Shown in pieces: positions 26,749 to 35,546 of a stretch of 64,000 nucleotides of DNA. Source of the stretch: Luteibacter sp. 9135 (GTDB lineage: Bacteria; Pseudomonadota; Gammaproteobacteria; Xanthomonadales; Rhodanobacteraceae); contig NZ_JQNB01000001.1 in NCBI RefSeq assembly GCF_000745005.1, forward strand, positions 620,001 to 684,000, read 5' to 3'. Below the pieces are notes generated by a model. It was given only the letters and a program-made list of their open reading frames with translations. It ran no database searches and was not told where the DNA came from. The translations under genes were made by a program, and so were the position numbers. Each line of letters starts with the position of its first letter. The first letter of the stretch is position 1.

Positions 26749-27501
26749 TCATTCGCCGCTTTCGAGCAGCAGCAGTGGATGACCCGCGCTGTCATGCAGG
26801 CCGGATTGCAGGTCGAGAAGTTGCTGAACCGAGGGGCACAGCGCCTGTACGCGTGGCCGCAGCGCAGTCTCGACCCGTGCGATGACCCGGGCCTGCCCAC
26901 CGCTGGACACCGCGGCGACGCGATCCCGCAGGGCGGCGGCGCCTTGCAGGTCGCCGTTCATGGCCAACTGCATCGCTTCCCCACCCACGTCCTCCGTCAG
27001 GATGGGCGTGATATCGGACACGATCTCCTGAGCATAGGCGCGCATGGCGTCCTCCTGCCAGTCGCGGGTGCTCTGGCTGGCGGCGATACGCCGTTTGATG
27101 TCGGTGACCCGCGCGGTGAGCGCGCGATCAAGGTCGCCGCTGGCCGCCGCCCCGGGCGCGGCCGTGGCGGCTTCGTCACGCACCGCCTTGGCCGCGATGT
27201 CCACGCCATCGCTGGCCAGGCCCTTGGCCTTGGGTACCAGCAGGCGGACGTTGCGCTCGAAAAGTGCCACGCGATCCTGCTCGTCGGGCCGTAGCGCCAC
27301 GCTCCTGCCATCGGTGACAAGGGTGCCGTCCTGCATGCGGACGCTGCGCGGAGCCCCCTGCGCACGATCGAATACCAGGGAGTCCGGACGGACGGTCAGG
27401 TCGTAACTGCTTGCGATGCGGCAGCTATGGTCGATGTCCTGGGCCGTCGCGGCGCCGGCGAATCCGACGGCGAGGGCGAGAACGAGCAGGCGTGCGGTCA
27501 T
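26749..27501 (-). CDS. DUF2884 family exported protein (paralogue 2)
   Basis: 250 residues with a signal peptide (LLVLALAVGFAGAATA). Mature part like the gene at 21235: early Cys (HSCRI), YDLTVRPDSLVFDRA, QDGTLVTDGRSVAL, a long helical region with KAVRDEAAT, and a late Cys (QALCPSVQQL) followed by LLDLQSGL. Both copies end with an equivalent QxLCPxxxxLxxLQ block. Periplasmic; function unknown. 60 bases upstream lies the membrane-protein gene on the same strand. Confidence 0.78.
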   Translation of the reverse strand: MTARLLVLALAVGFAGAATAQDIDHSCRIASSYDLTVRPDSLVFDRAQGAPRSVRMQDGTLVTDGRSVALRPDEQDRVALFERNVRLLVPKAKGLASDGVDIAAKAVRDEAATAAPGAAASGDLDRALTARVTDIKRRIAASQSTRDWQEDAMRAYAQEIVSDITPILTEDVGGEAMQLAMNGDLQGAAALRDRVAAVSSGGQARVIARVETALRPRVQALCPSVQQLLDLQSGLHDSAGHPLLLLESGE

Positions 27502-27561
27502 GGATACATCCCGGCTAAAGCCATTCGATAGCGTCGGCGGGGCGAATGGCCGCTGAACCGG

Positions 27562-28101
27562 TCAGAGCGCAGGCACCATGAACTGCTGGCGCACACGCAG
27601 GCTGCCCAGCGCCCAGGCCAGCCACGCCAGCAGCGGTACCGAGACCACTTTCAGCACCACACCCGCCAGCATGATGCTGCGTTGGCGACCCGCCACCATC
27701 ACGAGGTCCGGCGGCAAGCCGGCCTGCCCGAGTACGATGCCCAGCTGCTGCCACTGTCCATAGGCGAACCATGCCGTGTAGGCAGCCCACACCATAAGCA
27801 GCAGCGCCACGATACGCATGGCGCCACGTGCCCAGTCGCGCCAGCGCAGGGTGGACAACGTGACGACGATGATCGCGAACGCCGCCAGCGTGTAGCCCAG
27901 CGACCACAGCAGTGCGATGCGGGGGTCGGGACCACCCGCCACCGCCGCGGTGCTCATCGTGCCCACGGCCTGGCCGAAGACGAAGCCGGCATAGGCATTG
28001 ACCACGAAGCCGGCCGCGGCCAGCAGCATCACCAGCCAGACGACGATGCGCCACGGCGCGAATGGACGGGTGTGACGGGCGCCCCGGGCGGCTTCGAACA
28101 C
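27562..28101 (-). CDS. Four-TM membrane protein of unknown function
   Basis: 179 residues from a GTG two bases after the peroxiredoxin stop codon (translational coupling likely). Four hydrophobic segments: about 19-41, 63-83, 92-114 and 143-166. Arg-rich ends suggest an in-in topology. No motif recognised. Because it is coupled to the exported peroxiredoxin, a role in envelope redox is possible but unsupported. Confidence 0.7.
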   Translation of the reverse strand: MFEAARGARHTRPFAPWRIVVWLVMLLAAAGFVVNAYAGFVFGQAVGTMSTAAVAGGPDPRIALLWSLGYTLAAFAIIVVTLSTLRWRDWARGAMRIVALLLMVWAAYTAWFAYGQWQQLGIVLGQAGLPPDLVMVAGRQRSIMLAGVVLKVVSVPLLAWLAWALGSLRVRQQFMVPAL

Positions 28102-28103
28102 GC

Positions 28104-28628
28104 TCAGGCACCCGCCTTCTTGAACTGGTCGAGGTCGGAAAGCACCTGGCCGGAGTTCTTTTCGGGATCGACGTCCTTGTAGACCTTGACGATCTTGCCC
28201 GCGGGATCGATCAGGAAGGTCTCGCGGCGGGCGTACTTCATGCCCAGCGTCTTGTTCAGCACATCGTATTTCACGGCCGTGGCGCCATCGGCGTCGGACA
28301 GCAGGGGGAACGGCACGTGGTACTTCTCGGCGAACTCGGCATGCGACTTCACGTCGTCCAGGCTGACGCCGACCACGTCCGCGCCGGCCTTGTGCAGCTT
28401 GGCGATGTCATCGCGGAAAGTGCAGACCTCGGTGGTGCAGCCGGCCGTGAAATCCTTCGGATAGAAGTACATGACCAGCCACTTGCCCTTGTGGGTGTCC
28501 AGCGTGTGCCAGTCGCCCTTCTGGTCCTGCAGGCGGAAATCGGGCGCCTTGTCGCCCACCACGGGGGCGGCGGCCCAGGCGGCAAAGGTGACCAGGGACA
28601 GGGCGATAACGCTGAGGAGGCGACGCAT
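28104..28628 (-). CDS. Exported Bcp/PrxQ-type peroxiredoxin
   Basis: 174 residues with a signal peptide ending near AWAA, so a periplasmic protein; the start at 28628 is chosen for that and for GGAGGCGAC upstream. Peroxiredoxin fold: VGDKAPDFRLQDQKG, then the peroxidatic and resolving Cys five residues apart (TAGCTTEVCTF, about residues 62-72), as in Bcp/PrxQ. It reduces H2O2 or organic peroxides with thiol partners. Followed immediately by the four-TM gene. Confidence 0.93.
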   Translation of the reverse strand: MRRLLSVIALSLVTFAAWAAAPVVGDKAPDFRLQDQKGDWHTLDTHKGKWLVMYFYPKDFTAGCTTEVCTFRDDIAKLHKAGADVVGVSLDDVKSHAEFAEKYHVPFPLLSDADGATAVKYDVLNKTLGMKYARRETFLIDPAGKIVKVYKDVDPEKNSGQVLSDLDQFKKAGA

Positions 28629-28690
28629 GGGCAAACCTCGAAGGACGGGAAAGGTCACGAGTGTATCGGCGATGGCCGGGAAAGAGTCAT

Positions 28691-28719
28691 AAAAAAAGGG
28701 CACCCCGTGGGGTGCCCTT
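28691..28719 (-). terminator. Rho-independent terminator downstream of the 28740 gene
   Basis: An 11-bp stem, AAGGGCACCCC (28696-28706) and GGGGTGCCCTT (28709-28719), with a two-base loop by strict pairing (four or more in practice). On the minus strand it is followed by seven T. It ends the small exported-protein gene and separates it from the peroxiredoxin gene. Confidence 0.85.
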
Positions 28720-28739
28720 CAGGAGTCGTGGCGCTTGGC

Positions 28740-29198
28740 TTACTTGCCGAGGCGCTCGATCTCGAACTTGCTCAGGTCGACGCCGAGGTTGAAGCCGCGG
28801 CCCGTACCAGTGACGGCCAGCGACACTTCGCCCTTGGTCATGGCGGCGCTTTCGGCGCTCTTCACGACGCCGGCATTGGCACCGCCGGAGGCGTACTCAC
28901 CGAAGATCTCGCTGATGCCCTTGACGTTGGTGAACTCGCCCTTGCCGCCTTCGATGCTGAACTTGCCGGCGGTCAGACCACCGCCGCGGACGTGGATCAT
29001 CACGTCGGCACTCTGGCCGTTGTCGCAGCGCACGTGGCCGCGGCCGTCGGCCTTCTTGTAGATGGCCGCCCAGCCGGTGGTGCTGAAGGTCATGTGGCAC
29101 TTGGTCGCGGCGGTGGACTCCGCGCGTGCCGGCTGCGCCGTGAAAGCACCTGCCGCCGCCACTGCAATGATGGCCATACCCGCGATGCGCTTGATCAT
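28740..29198 (-). CDS. Small exported Gly-rich protein
   Basis: 152 residues. Signal peptide ends near ARAE. The mature protein contains two Cys (KCHMTF, VRCDNG) that may pair, repeated Gly-rich beta stretches (RGGGLTAGKF, SIEGGKGEFTNVKG), EYASGGANAG and a final DLSKFEI. It looks like a beta-rich lipid- or membrane-binding fold; the family is not recognised (it differs from DUF992 on inspection). A dedicated terminator lies downstream. Confidence 0.65.
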   Translation of the reverse strand: MIKRIAGMAIIAVAAAGAFTAQPARAESTAATKCHMTFSTTGWAAIYKKADGRGHVRCDNGQSADVMIHVRGGGLTAGKFSIEGGKGEFTNVKGISEIFGEYASGGANAGVVKSAESAAMTKGEVSLAVTGTGRGFNLGVDLSKFEIERLGK

Positions 29199-29391
29199 GT
29201 TCGTTCTCCGTAAGAAAGAGTGGCAGGGACTGTGTGAGGGCGGATTCTCCGCTCACGAATGTGAAGAAACACGGAGCACTCGAACGCTTGTTCATGTAGG
29301 CGCCGGTTATGTGCACAGGCGGTGAACCGCTTGGTGGGTCGCCGCGACCGACCTACCATCCACTCGTGCCTTCACCCAGAGGAATGTTCCC

Positions 29392-29805
29392 ATGCCCAAG
29401 AAGATCCTTGTCGGCTACGACGGCTCCGAAACCGCCCGCCGGGCCTTCCACTTCGCCATCGAACTGGCCACCTGCGCCCAGGCCAGCGTGCACGTGGTGT
29501 CCGTCCGGCAGCTCGAAAACGGCGCCGACACAGCTGCCCTGCTGATGAGCGACAACGGCGCCGAGCAGCTCGACGCCCTGCGAGCCGAGATCGCCGCCCT
29601 GCATGGCGGCGACGGCCTGGACGTGGTGGTGGACATGGTCCACGGCACGCCCGGCGACGCCCTGCTCGCCTACGTCGCCCAACACGGCGCGGACCATATC
29701 GTCATCGGCCACACCGAGCGAGGCGCCCTGGCCCGCTGGCTGGTGGGCTCCACCGCTACCGACGTGCTCGCCAGGGCCCATGTGCCGGTGACCGTGGTGC
29801 GCTAA
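29392..29805 (+). CDS. Universal stress protein, UspA family
   Basis: 137 residues, single domain. N-terminal ILVGYDGSE and the ATP-binding signature G-x2-G-x9-G-S, here HTERGALARWLVGST (about 109-123), indicate an ATP-binding member. AGAGGAATG lies upstream of the ATG. It stands alone. Expected to support survival under stress; specific partner unknown. Confidence 0.92.
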   Translation: MPKKILVGYDGSETARRAFHFAIELATCAQASVHVVSVRQLENGADTAALLMSDNGAEQLDALRAEIAALHGGDGLDVVVDMVHGTPGDALLAYVAQHGADHIVIGHTERGALARWLVGSTATDVLARAHVPVTVVR

Positions 29806-29876
29806 TCGCCCGGCTTTGTCACAATTCGGCAACGCCCACGGGGGCGACATGCTTAAGCGATCGAGGAACACCCTAA

Positions 29877-30698
29877 GTGAGCTACGCCGCCACCTTGCCA
29901 TGGACGCTCGAAAAACTGGATTTCTCACGTATCGACGTCGAGAAGGTCAGGCACAACGAAGACCTGTTCCTCCTGCTGTGCAGCTCGTCTTTCGTCGAGA
30001 GCGGCTCCGACCTGTACACGCACAACCTGGTCGACCACTTCGCCGGTGACGACGAACTGCAATCCTGGCTGCGCGACCACTGGGAGCACGAGGAGATGCA
30101 GCACGGGCGCGCACTGGCCGCCTACGTGCGGCACGTGTGGCCCGACTTCGACTGGGACGAAGGCTTCAGGAACTTCTTCGCGCACTACGGCTCGGTATGC
30201 ACGGCCGAGGAACTGGAACCCGACCGTGGCCTCGAACTGGCGGCGCGTTGCGTCGTCGAGACCGGCACGGCCAGCCTCTATCGCGCCCTCAACGATGTCA
30301 CCGATGAACCCGTGCTGCGGGAACTGACCAACTACATCAAGAGCGACGAGGTGCGGCATTACAAGCACTTCTACCAGCACTTCCGCATCTACCGGCAGCG
30401 CGACGGCATCGGCCGCTTCCGCACGCTGCGCGTGCTGCTGAAACGGCTGAACGAGATCAAGAACGAGGACAGCGATATCGCACTGCGCCACGTCTTCAAC
30501 GTGCGCTACCCCGACAAGGCCACGGACGACGCGGAGTTCCGCCGCGTGATCGGCCGTGCCGAAGGGCTGCTAAAGCGCCATATCCCCGCCGAGATGACGG
30601 TGAAGATGCTATTGCGTCCGCTGGACCTCCCGGCCCGGGTCAACGCCATGCTGGAATGGCCGCTGACCCGGATCACCGAGAAACTGTTCCTGCACTGA
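29877..30698 (+). CDS. Ferritin-like di-iron protein
   Basis: 273 residues starting at GTG with GAGGA upstream. A helical bundle with two EXXH-type sites: EHEEMQHGRAL (about residues 70-80) and KSDEVRHYKHFYQH (about 155-168), plus glutamates in the helices between (TAEELE, VVETGT). This is the ligand set of di-iron carboxylate proteins. It resembles stand-alone ferritin-like oxygenases, but the substrate is unknown. Its TGA and the TGA of the opposite lipoprotein gene abut in the palindrome TGATCA. Confidence 0.78.
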   Translation: MSYAATLPWTLEKLDFSRIDVEKVRHNEDLFLLLCSSSFVESGSDLYTHNLVDHFAGDDELQSWLRDHWEHEEMQHGRALAAYVRHVWPDFDWDEGFRNFFAHYGSVCTAEELEPDRGLELAARCVVETGTASLYRALNDVTDEPVLRELTNYIKSDEVRHYKHFYQHFRIYRQRDGIGRFRTLRVLLKRLNEIKNEDSDIALRHVFNVRYPDKATDDAEFRRVIGRAEGLLKRHIPAEMTVKMLLRPLDLPARVNAMLEWPLTRITEKLFLH

Positions 30699-31403
30699 TC
30701 ACTTTTTCTTCGGCAAAGGCGTCCATTTGTCGTTGTCGAAACCGCCCGTCTCGAAGGTGAGCGTGGTCTCGCCGCGGCTCACGGTCACCACGTCGATGGT
30801 GAGCCGCTTTGTCTTCGCCAGGTCCTTCAGGAATGCGGCATCGTTGCGGAACAGCAGCGCGGGCTCGCCGGTGGGCGGACGGAACGCCTTGATCGTCTTC
30901 GCCTTGCCGTCGAAGGTGGCCTTGAGGGTGCAATCGCCCTTGCAGACGAAGCCCTTGCCAGCGGTGGCATACAGGAACACGCTCTGCCCCCAGGCGGTGT
31001 GCCGCCGCAGGATCAGGCGCACGCTTTCCTCACCGGACGGGCGGCTGGACTGAAGGGTCGCGGTGCTCTGGGTACCCCCCTGCATCGGCGAGGTCTGGTA
31101 CAGCCACAACGCCGACAGGCGGGCTTTTTCGCTGGCCTCCTTGTAGCCGGACTCCAGGCCGGCCAGGGTCTTGCCAACCTCGGCCGCGGCCGGTGTTTCC
31201 GGGTAGGTGTCGACGATCTCGTGGCCGAGTTGCACGGCGGGTCCGTCGTTGTGCAGCTTGAGCAACTGGCGATAGGTCTCCAGTTTCTTGGCCGCCTCGT
31301 CGGCCCGTGACGTCGCTGCCGGTGCGGTGGGTGCCGGGTCAGGCGGGGAGGAACACGCGGCCAGCAGGGCGGTGGCGGCAAGAAGGGTGGCGATTCGGCG
31401 CAT
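30699..31403 (-). CDS. Lipoprotein of unknown function
   Basis: 234 residues. Lipobox LLAAC gives the lipidated Cys (about residue 17) in a typical signal peptide; position +2 is Ser, which favours the outer membrane. A Pro/Ala linker precedes a helical part (KKLETYRQLLKLHNDGPAVQ) and a C-terminal beta domain with a Cys pair (VCKGDCTL). No family recognised. Converges end to end on the di-iron gene. Upstream frame to 31484 exists but lacks signal features. Confidence 0.78.
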   Translation of the reverse strand: MRRIATLLAATALLAACSSPPDPAPTAPAATSRADEAAKKLETYRQLLKLHNDGPAVQLGHEIVDTYPETPAAAEVGKTLAGLESGYKEASEKARLSALWLYQTSPMQGGTQSTATLQSSRPSGEESVRLILRRHTAWGQSVFLYATAGKGFVCKGDCTLKATFDGKAKTIKAFRPPTGEPALLFRNDAAFLKDLAKTKRLTIDVVTVSRGETTLTFETGGFDNDKWTPLPKKK

Positions 31404-31504
31404 GATCTTGCGATTCCGACGGGAAAGGACCCTAGCTTCGCCGCAGGAACCGCCGGTGGCAAGGCGACAGGTAAACTGGCGCAAGCCTTCGAAGGAAACG
31501 TTCC

Positions 31505-32764
31505 ATGTCGTCCACGCCTGCGACGCCCGTGCGCCTGATGTACCATCGCGCCTTCCTGCAGTTCTGGTTCGCCAAGAACGCCTCCAGCTTTGCGTTCCAG
31601 ATGATGTCGGTGGCCGTGGGCTGGCAGGTCTACGAGATCACGGGGCGGGCGCTGGACCTGGGGCTGATCGGACTGGCGCAATTCGTGCCTTCGGTAGTGC
31701 TCGCCCTGCCCGCGGGCCATGTGGCCGATCAATTCGACAGGCGCCGCATCGTCACCCTCTGCCAGGCGATCGAATGGCTGGCCATCGCCGTGCTCGCCGT
31801 GCTCAGTTTTACCGGGCGGCTCCACGAGGCCGGCATCCTGGCCCTGGTCTTCGTCATCGGCGTGGGCAAGGCGTTCGAGTTCCCGGCCCTGCAATCCATG
31901 CTGCCCGCCATCGTGCCCACGCACGTGCTGCCCCGGGCCATGGCCTCCACGGCTGCGGCCGGCGAGGCGGCGATGATCGTCGGACCCGCGCTGGGCGGCC
32001 TGCTCTACATCGCCGGACCGGCCACCGTGTATGGCGTGTCGGCCGTGCTCTACCTTGTCGCCATCGTGCTCATGTCGCGCCTGTCCTACGACCACGCGCC
32101 GCCGAAGCGCGAGCCGGCCACGCTGAAAAGCGTGTTCGCCGGCGTGCACTTCATCCGCCACCGGCCCGCCGTGCTGGGCGTGATCTCGCTCGACCTGTTC
32201 GCGGTGTTGCTGGGTGGCGCCACCGCGCTCTTGCCGATCTTCGCCAAGGACATCCTGCACACCGGTCCCTGGGGCCTCGGCGTGCTGCGTGCCGCACCCG
32301 CGGTCGGCTCCCTGCTGATGTCGATCTGGCTGTCGCGGAATACGCTGGAGCGCCGCGTCGGACCCATCATGTTCGCCTCCGTGGCCGGCTTCGGCCTGTC
32401 CACGCTGGTGTTCGCGTTGTCCACGTCGCTATGGCTGTCGGTGGGTGCACTATTCGCGCTGGGCGCCTTCGACATGGTCAGCATGGTGATCCGCGGCGCA
32501 CTGGTACAGCTGGAGACGCCGGACGACATGCGCGGCCGGGTCAGCGCCGTCAATGCCATCTTCATCAATACCTCCAACCAGCTCGGCGAATTCGAGTCCG
32601 GCATCCTCGCCGCTGCGCTGGGGGCCGTGAACGCCACGCTCATCGGCGGCATCGGCACCCTGGTGGTGGTGGGGCTGTGGATGTGGTGGTTCCCTTCGCT
32701 GCGGCGGCGCCAGGGGCTCGTCTCCGAACCGACACCGATCGAAGGCGCCAGCGGCACGATCTGA
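31505..32764 (+). CDS. MFS transporter (EntS-like MFS_3 branch)
   Basis: 419 residues, about 12 membrane helices. The MFS signature between helices 2 and 3 appears as GHVADQFDRRRIV. The branch resembles EntS/MdfA-type exporters that expel siderophores or drugs. AAGGAAACGTTCC precedes the ATG. It lies 57 bases ahead of the thioredoxin-like gene on the same strand. Substrate unknown; no siderophore genes nearby. Confidence 0.9.
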   Translation: MSSTPATPVRLMYHRAFLQFWFAKNASSFAFQMMSVAVGWQVYEITGRALDLGLIGLAQFVPSVVLALPAGHVADQFDRRRIVTLCQAIEWLAIAVLAVLSFTGRLHEAGILALVFVIGVGKAFEFPALQSMLPAIVPTHVLPRAMASTAAAGEAAMIVGPALGGLLYIAGPATVYGVSAVLYLVAIVLMSRLSYDHAPPKREPATLKSVFAGVHFIRHRPAVLGVISLDLFAVLLGGATALLPIFAKDILHTGPWGLGVLRAAPAVGSLLMSIWLSRNTLERRVGPIMFASVAGFGLSTLVFALSTSLWLSVGALFALGAFDMVSMVIRGALVQLETPDDMRGRVSAVNAIFINTSNQLGEFESGILAAALGAVNATLIGGIGTLVVVGLWMWWFPSLRRRQGLVSEPTPIEGASGTI

Positions 32765-32821
32765 CACGCCCGCCGAAACGTGTTATTAGGGACGTCTATA
32801 CCGCCAAAGGGGATGCCTGCC

Positions 32822-34126
32822 ATGAAGCGCCTGCTCGTCACCAGCCTTCTCGCCCTTGCCGCGCCGGCTTTCGCCGGCCATCAGGGCCCCGCCAGCCTGG
32901 ACGCCGCACTGGCGCAGGGCAAGCGCGAGCACAAGCCTGTGCTGGTCGATTTCCAGGCGGTATGGTGCTACTCGTGCTACTTCATGGCCAGCCACGTGCT
33001 CAACGGCAAGGAGTGGACCGACCTCACCACCAAGGTGGTGTTCTACGAGGCCGATGCCGACCAGCCCGCGGACAAGGCCTGGATGACGAAGTGGAACGTG
33101 CACTTCCTGCCGACCTACGTGGCCATCGGCCCTGATGGCGAAGAACTCGGCCGCATCCTGGCCGAGCGCCCGCGCGACGTCTTCTACAAGGAGGTCGACG
33201 GACTGCTTTCCGGTGACGCGCGGCTGTCGAAGCAGAAAGCGAACGCCAGCAAGGGCTCGATGGCGGCGGTCGCCGACGTGCTGGATACCTACCAGCAGCG
33301 TTACCAGGGCACGGAAGGCATGGCCTGGTTCGACACCTTGCCACCACTGGTACGCAACGTGTCAGACAAGGACAAACGCGTCGCCCTGGCCAAGCAGCGC
33401 CTTCTTCTCCTGCAAGCCAAGGACAAAAAGGCCAATCCCGCCATCGCGGCCGCGGCGAAGACCATCCTCGCCGGCGATATCGGTTGCGATCGACCCTACG
33501 TGCTCGACGATCTCCTCGAGGCCACGGCAGCCAACTACCCCGAGTCACGACAGGCGGCCCTGGCCCCGCAAAAGGCGCCCTACGAGACCTTCCTCGGCAC
33601 GCAGGTGTTCACCGCCACGCCTGCCTGCGCCGACCAGCGCAGCGCCGTGCTCACGGCCGCCGACCTCGATGCCGCACTGAACGACGCCGCCGGCGAGCAG
33701 GCCGTGCTGCGCAAGGCGATCGACCTCAGCCGCGAGAAACTGCACGGCGACCTGAAAAGCGACCGCAACGTTGCCGACAACCTGCGCGTCTACCTGGTCC
33801 GCGCCAAGGCCGGTGCCGAACTGGATACCTTCGAGAAGCAGCTCATCGCCGCCTATCCGGACGACTACGTCTACAGCTACCGCTACGGCAAGCGCCTGGT
33901 GGAGTCGGGCGATGCCGCAGGCGGCCTGCCCTACCTCGATGAGGCGGCCAAGAAAGCTTACGGAGCCAATCGCATCAGCGTGGCGACCTATCGCGTCAAG
34001 GCGCTGAAAGCGCTGCACCGCGACGCGGAAGCGAAGAAGGTGGTCGCCGATACCGTGGCCACCGAGGGCAAGGCGTTCCCCGAGCAGACGAAGAAGCTCC
34101 GCGAGTCGCTCACCGCGGCGGGTTGA
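32822..34126 (+). CDS. Exported thioredoxin-fold protein with helical repeat domain
   Basis: 434 residues with a signal peptide (LLVTSLLALAAPAFA). Residues about 25-130 form a thioredoxin fold of the DsbD-gamma/Thioredoxin_7 type, with the active site AVWCYSCYFM (CYSC at about residues 43-46) and a cis-Pro in FLPTYVAIG. Residues about 150-430 are helical, with repeat-like AKxLLLxxA motifs and Cys at CDRPY and PACADQ. It is probably a periplasmic disulfide reductase or isomerase with a substrate-binding helical part. MFS neighbour 57 bases upstream. Confidence 0.83.
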   Translation: MKRLLVTSLLALAAPAFAGHQGPASLDAALAQGKREHKPVLVDFQAVWCYSCYFMASHVLNGKEWTDLTTKVVFYEADADQPADKAWMTKWNVHFLPTYVAIGPDGEELGRILAERPRDVFYKEVDGLLSGDARLSKQKANASKGSMAAVADVLDTYQQRYQGTEGMAWFDTLPPLVRNVSDKDKRVALAKQRLLLLQAKDKKANPAIAAAAKTILAGDIGCDRPYVLDDLLEATAANYPESRQAALAPQKAPYETFLGTQVFTATPACADQRSAVLTAADLDAALNDAAGEQAVLRKAIDLSREKLHGDLKSDRNVADNLRVYLVRAKAGAELDTFEKQLIAAYPDDYVYSYRYGKRLVESGDAAGGLPYLDEAAKKAYGANRISVATYRVKALKALHRDAEAKKVVADTVATEGKAFPEQTKKLRESLTAAG

Positions 34127-34368
34127 TGCCGGGGTCCTTCGCGCCGCCTGGCATCACGGTGTCACAGCGCGCCTGCCGCATCGGGGTACGCGGCGCGCGA
34201 GGTCAGCTCTGCGACGTGCCGTAGGCCACGAGTCCAGGTGCTCCACCCCAACGATCGTATCCAGCGGCACGGTCGCCGGCCACGCCGGCCGTGCCGTGAC
34301 GACCAGCCGACGACATCGCCTGCATCGCACGCTGCTACCCTGCCGACTCCTCTCCACGAGATGTCGCC

Positions 34369-35052
34369 ATGATCACGGTCCATCACCTGAACAACTCGCG
34401 CTCGCAGCGCGTCCTCTGGCTGCTGGAAGAGCTGGGCCTGCCCTACGAGATCGTGCGCTACGAGCGCGACCCGAAAACGATGCTGGCACCGAAGTCGCTG
34501 CGTGCCATCCACCCGCTCGGCAAGTCGCCCATCGTGGTCGACGGCGATATCACCGTGGCGGAGTCCGGTGCGATCGTGGAGTACCTGGTGGACCGCTACG
34601 GCGAGGGGCGCCTGAAGCCCGCGGCCGGCACGGCCGACGCGCGGCGCTACACGTATTTCCTGCACTACGCGGAAGGCTCGGCGATGCCTCCGCTGCTGCT
34701 GAAGCTGGTTTTCATACGGATGGAAACGGCGCCCGTGCCGTTTTTCGCCAAGCCCGTGGCACGCCTGATGGCCAAGGGCGCGCAGAAGACCTTCATCGAT
34801 CCGCAGCTCAACCTGCACCTGGACTACCTGGAAAACGAACTGGGCGTGTCGGGCTGGTTTGCCGGAGACGACTTCACCGCCGCGGATATCCAGATGAGTT
34901 TTCCATTGGAAGCGGCGGCGAGTCGCGGCGGCCTGGACGCCTCGCGCCCGCGGCTGACCGGCTTCCTGGCACGCATCCACACCCGTCCGGCCTACCAGGC
35001 CGCACTGAAACGCGGCGGCGACTACGATTTTGCGCCGAAGCCGACCGGCTGA
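34369..35052 (+). CDS. Glutathione S-transferase family protein
   Basis: 227 residues. N-terminal thioredoxin-like half (ITVHHLNNSRSQRVLWLLEE, LGKSPIVVDG with the conserved cis-Pro, VAESGAIVEYL) and a helical C-terminal half with FTAADIQMSF. The catalytic residue is probably Ser10 or nearby (NNSRSQR), as in theta/beta-like bacterial GSTs. Stands alone after 242 bases without a gene. Substrate unknown. Confidence 0.93.
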   Translation: MITVHHLNNSRSQRVLWLLEELGLPYEIVRYERDPKTMLAPKSLRAIHPLGKSPIVVDGDITVAESGAIVEYLVDRYGEGRLKPAAGTADARRYTYFLHYAEGSAMPPLLLKLVFIRMETAPVPFFAKPVARLMAKGAQKTFIDPQLNLHLDYLENELGVSGWFAGDDFTAADIQMSFPLEAAASRGGLDASRPRLTGFLARIHTRPAYQAALKRGGDYDFAPKPTG

Positions 35053-35147
35053 ATCGCGGCTCAACCGGCCGGCGCGTATTTACACCTTGCTCACGGGGGC
35101 GCCCTCACAGTCGGTTCCCGTACGAATCACATGACGAGGGATCCACC

Positions 35148-35471
35148 ATGAGCAGAAATCGCGAGTTTGCGCGTCAGGTCGAAAGCACCGTCAACGATGT
35201 GTCGGGACGCGTCCGTCACTATGCCGACGAGGCTCACGGCGCCGGTAGCGACCTGCTCGACCGCACCCGCCGCATCACCAACAAGTTCGCCAGCCAGAGC
35301 ACCAGCAAGCGGGCGCGTTACATGGCTGAAGACCTCGCCGACGAGGCCAGCTACCAGTACCGCCGTCTGCGCAAGCAGGTTCGCCGCAATCCGGGCGTCA
35401 CCATCGGCATCGCCGCCGCCGCAATCGGCACGTTCCTGCTGATCCGCCACGCGTTGCGCAGCGACGACTGA
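35148..35471 (+). CDS. DUF883/ElaB-YqjD-like membrane-anchored protein
   Basis: 107 residues with GAGGG before the ATG. A long charged helix (NDVSGRVRHYADEAHGAGSD) and a second helix (YQYRRLRKQVRRNPG) precede one C-terminal membrane helix (GVTIGIAAAAIGTFLLI, about 85-101). This is the plan of YqjD/ElaB-type tail-anchored proteins, which bind ribosomes in stationary phase in E. coli. By similarity in layout only. A strong terminator follows. Confidence 0.72.
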   Translation: MSRNREFARQVESTVNDVSGRVRHYADEAHGAGSDLLDRTRRITNKFASQSTSKRARYMAEDLADEASYQYRRLRKQVRRNPGVTIGIAAAAIGTFLLIRHALRSDD

Positions 35472-35490
35472 ACTTTCGCATCGGATCACA

Positions 35491-35524
35491 AAAAAAGGGC
35501 CGGACATCGTCCGGCCCTTTTTTT
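35491..35524. terminator. Bidirectional terminator
   Basis: Stem GGGCCGGAC (35497-35505) and GTCCGGCCC (35509-35517), loop ATC, with six A before and seven T after. It ends the DUF883-like gene on the plus strand and the DUF4377 lipoprotein on the minus strand. Confidence 0.9.
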
Positions 35525-35546
35525 GGCCCTTAAAAAACCGGACCGA

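Noticed and set aside
34127..34368. A hidden gene in the 242-base gap before the GST gene
   Set aside because: Short frames there have no ribosome site and no recognisable sequence; a promoter region is more likely.
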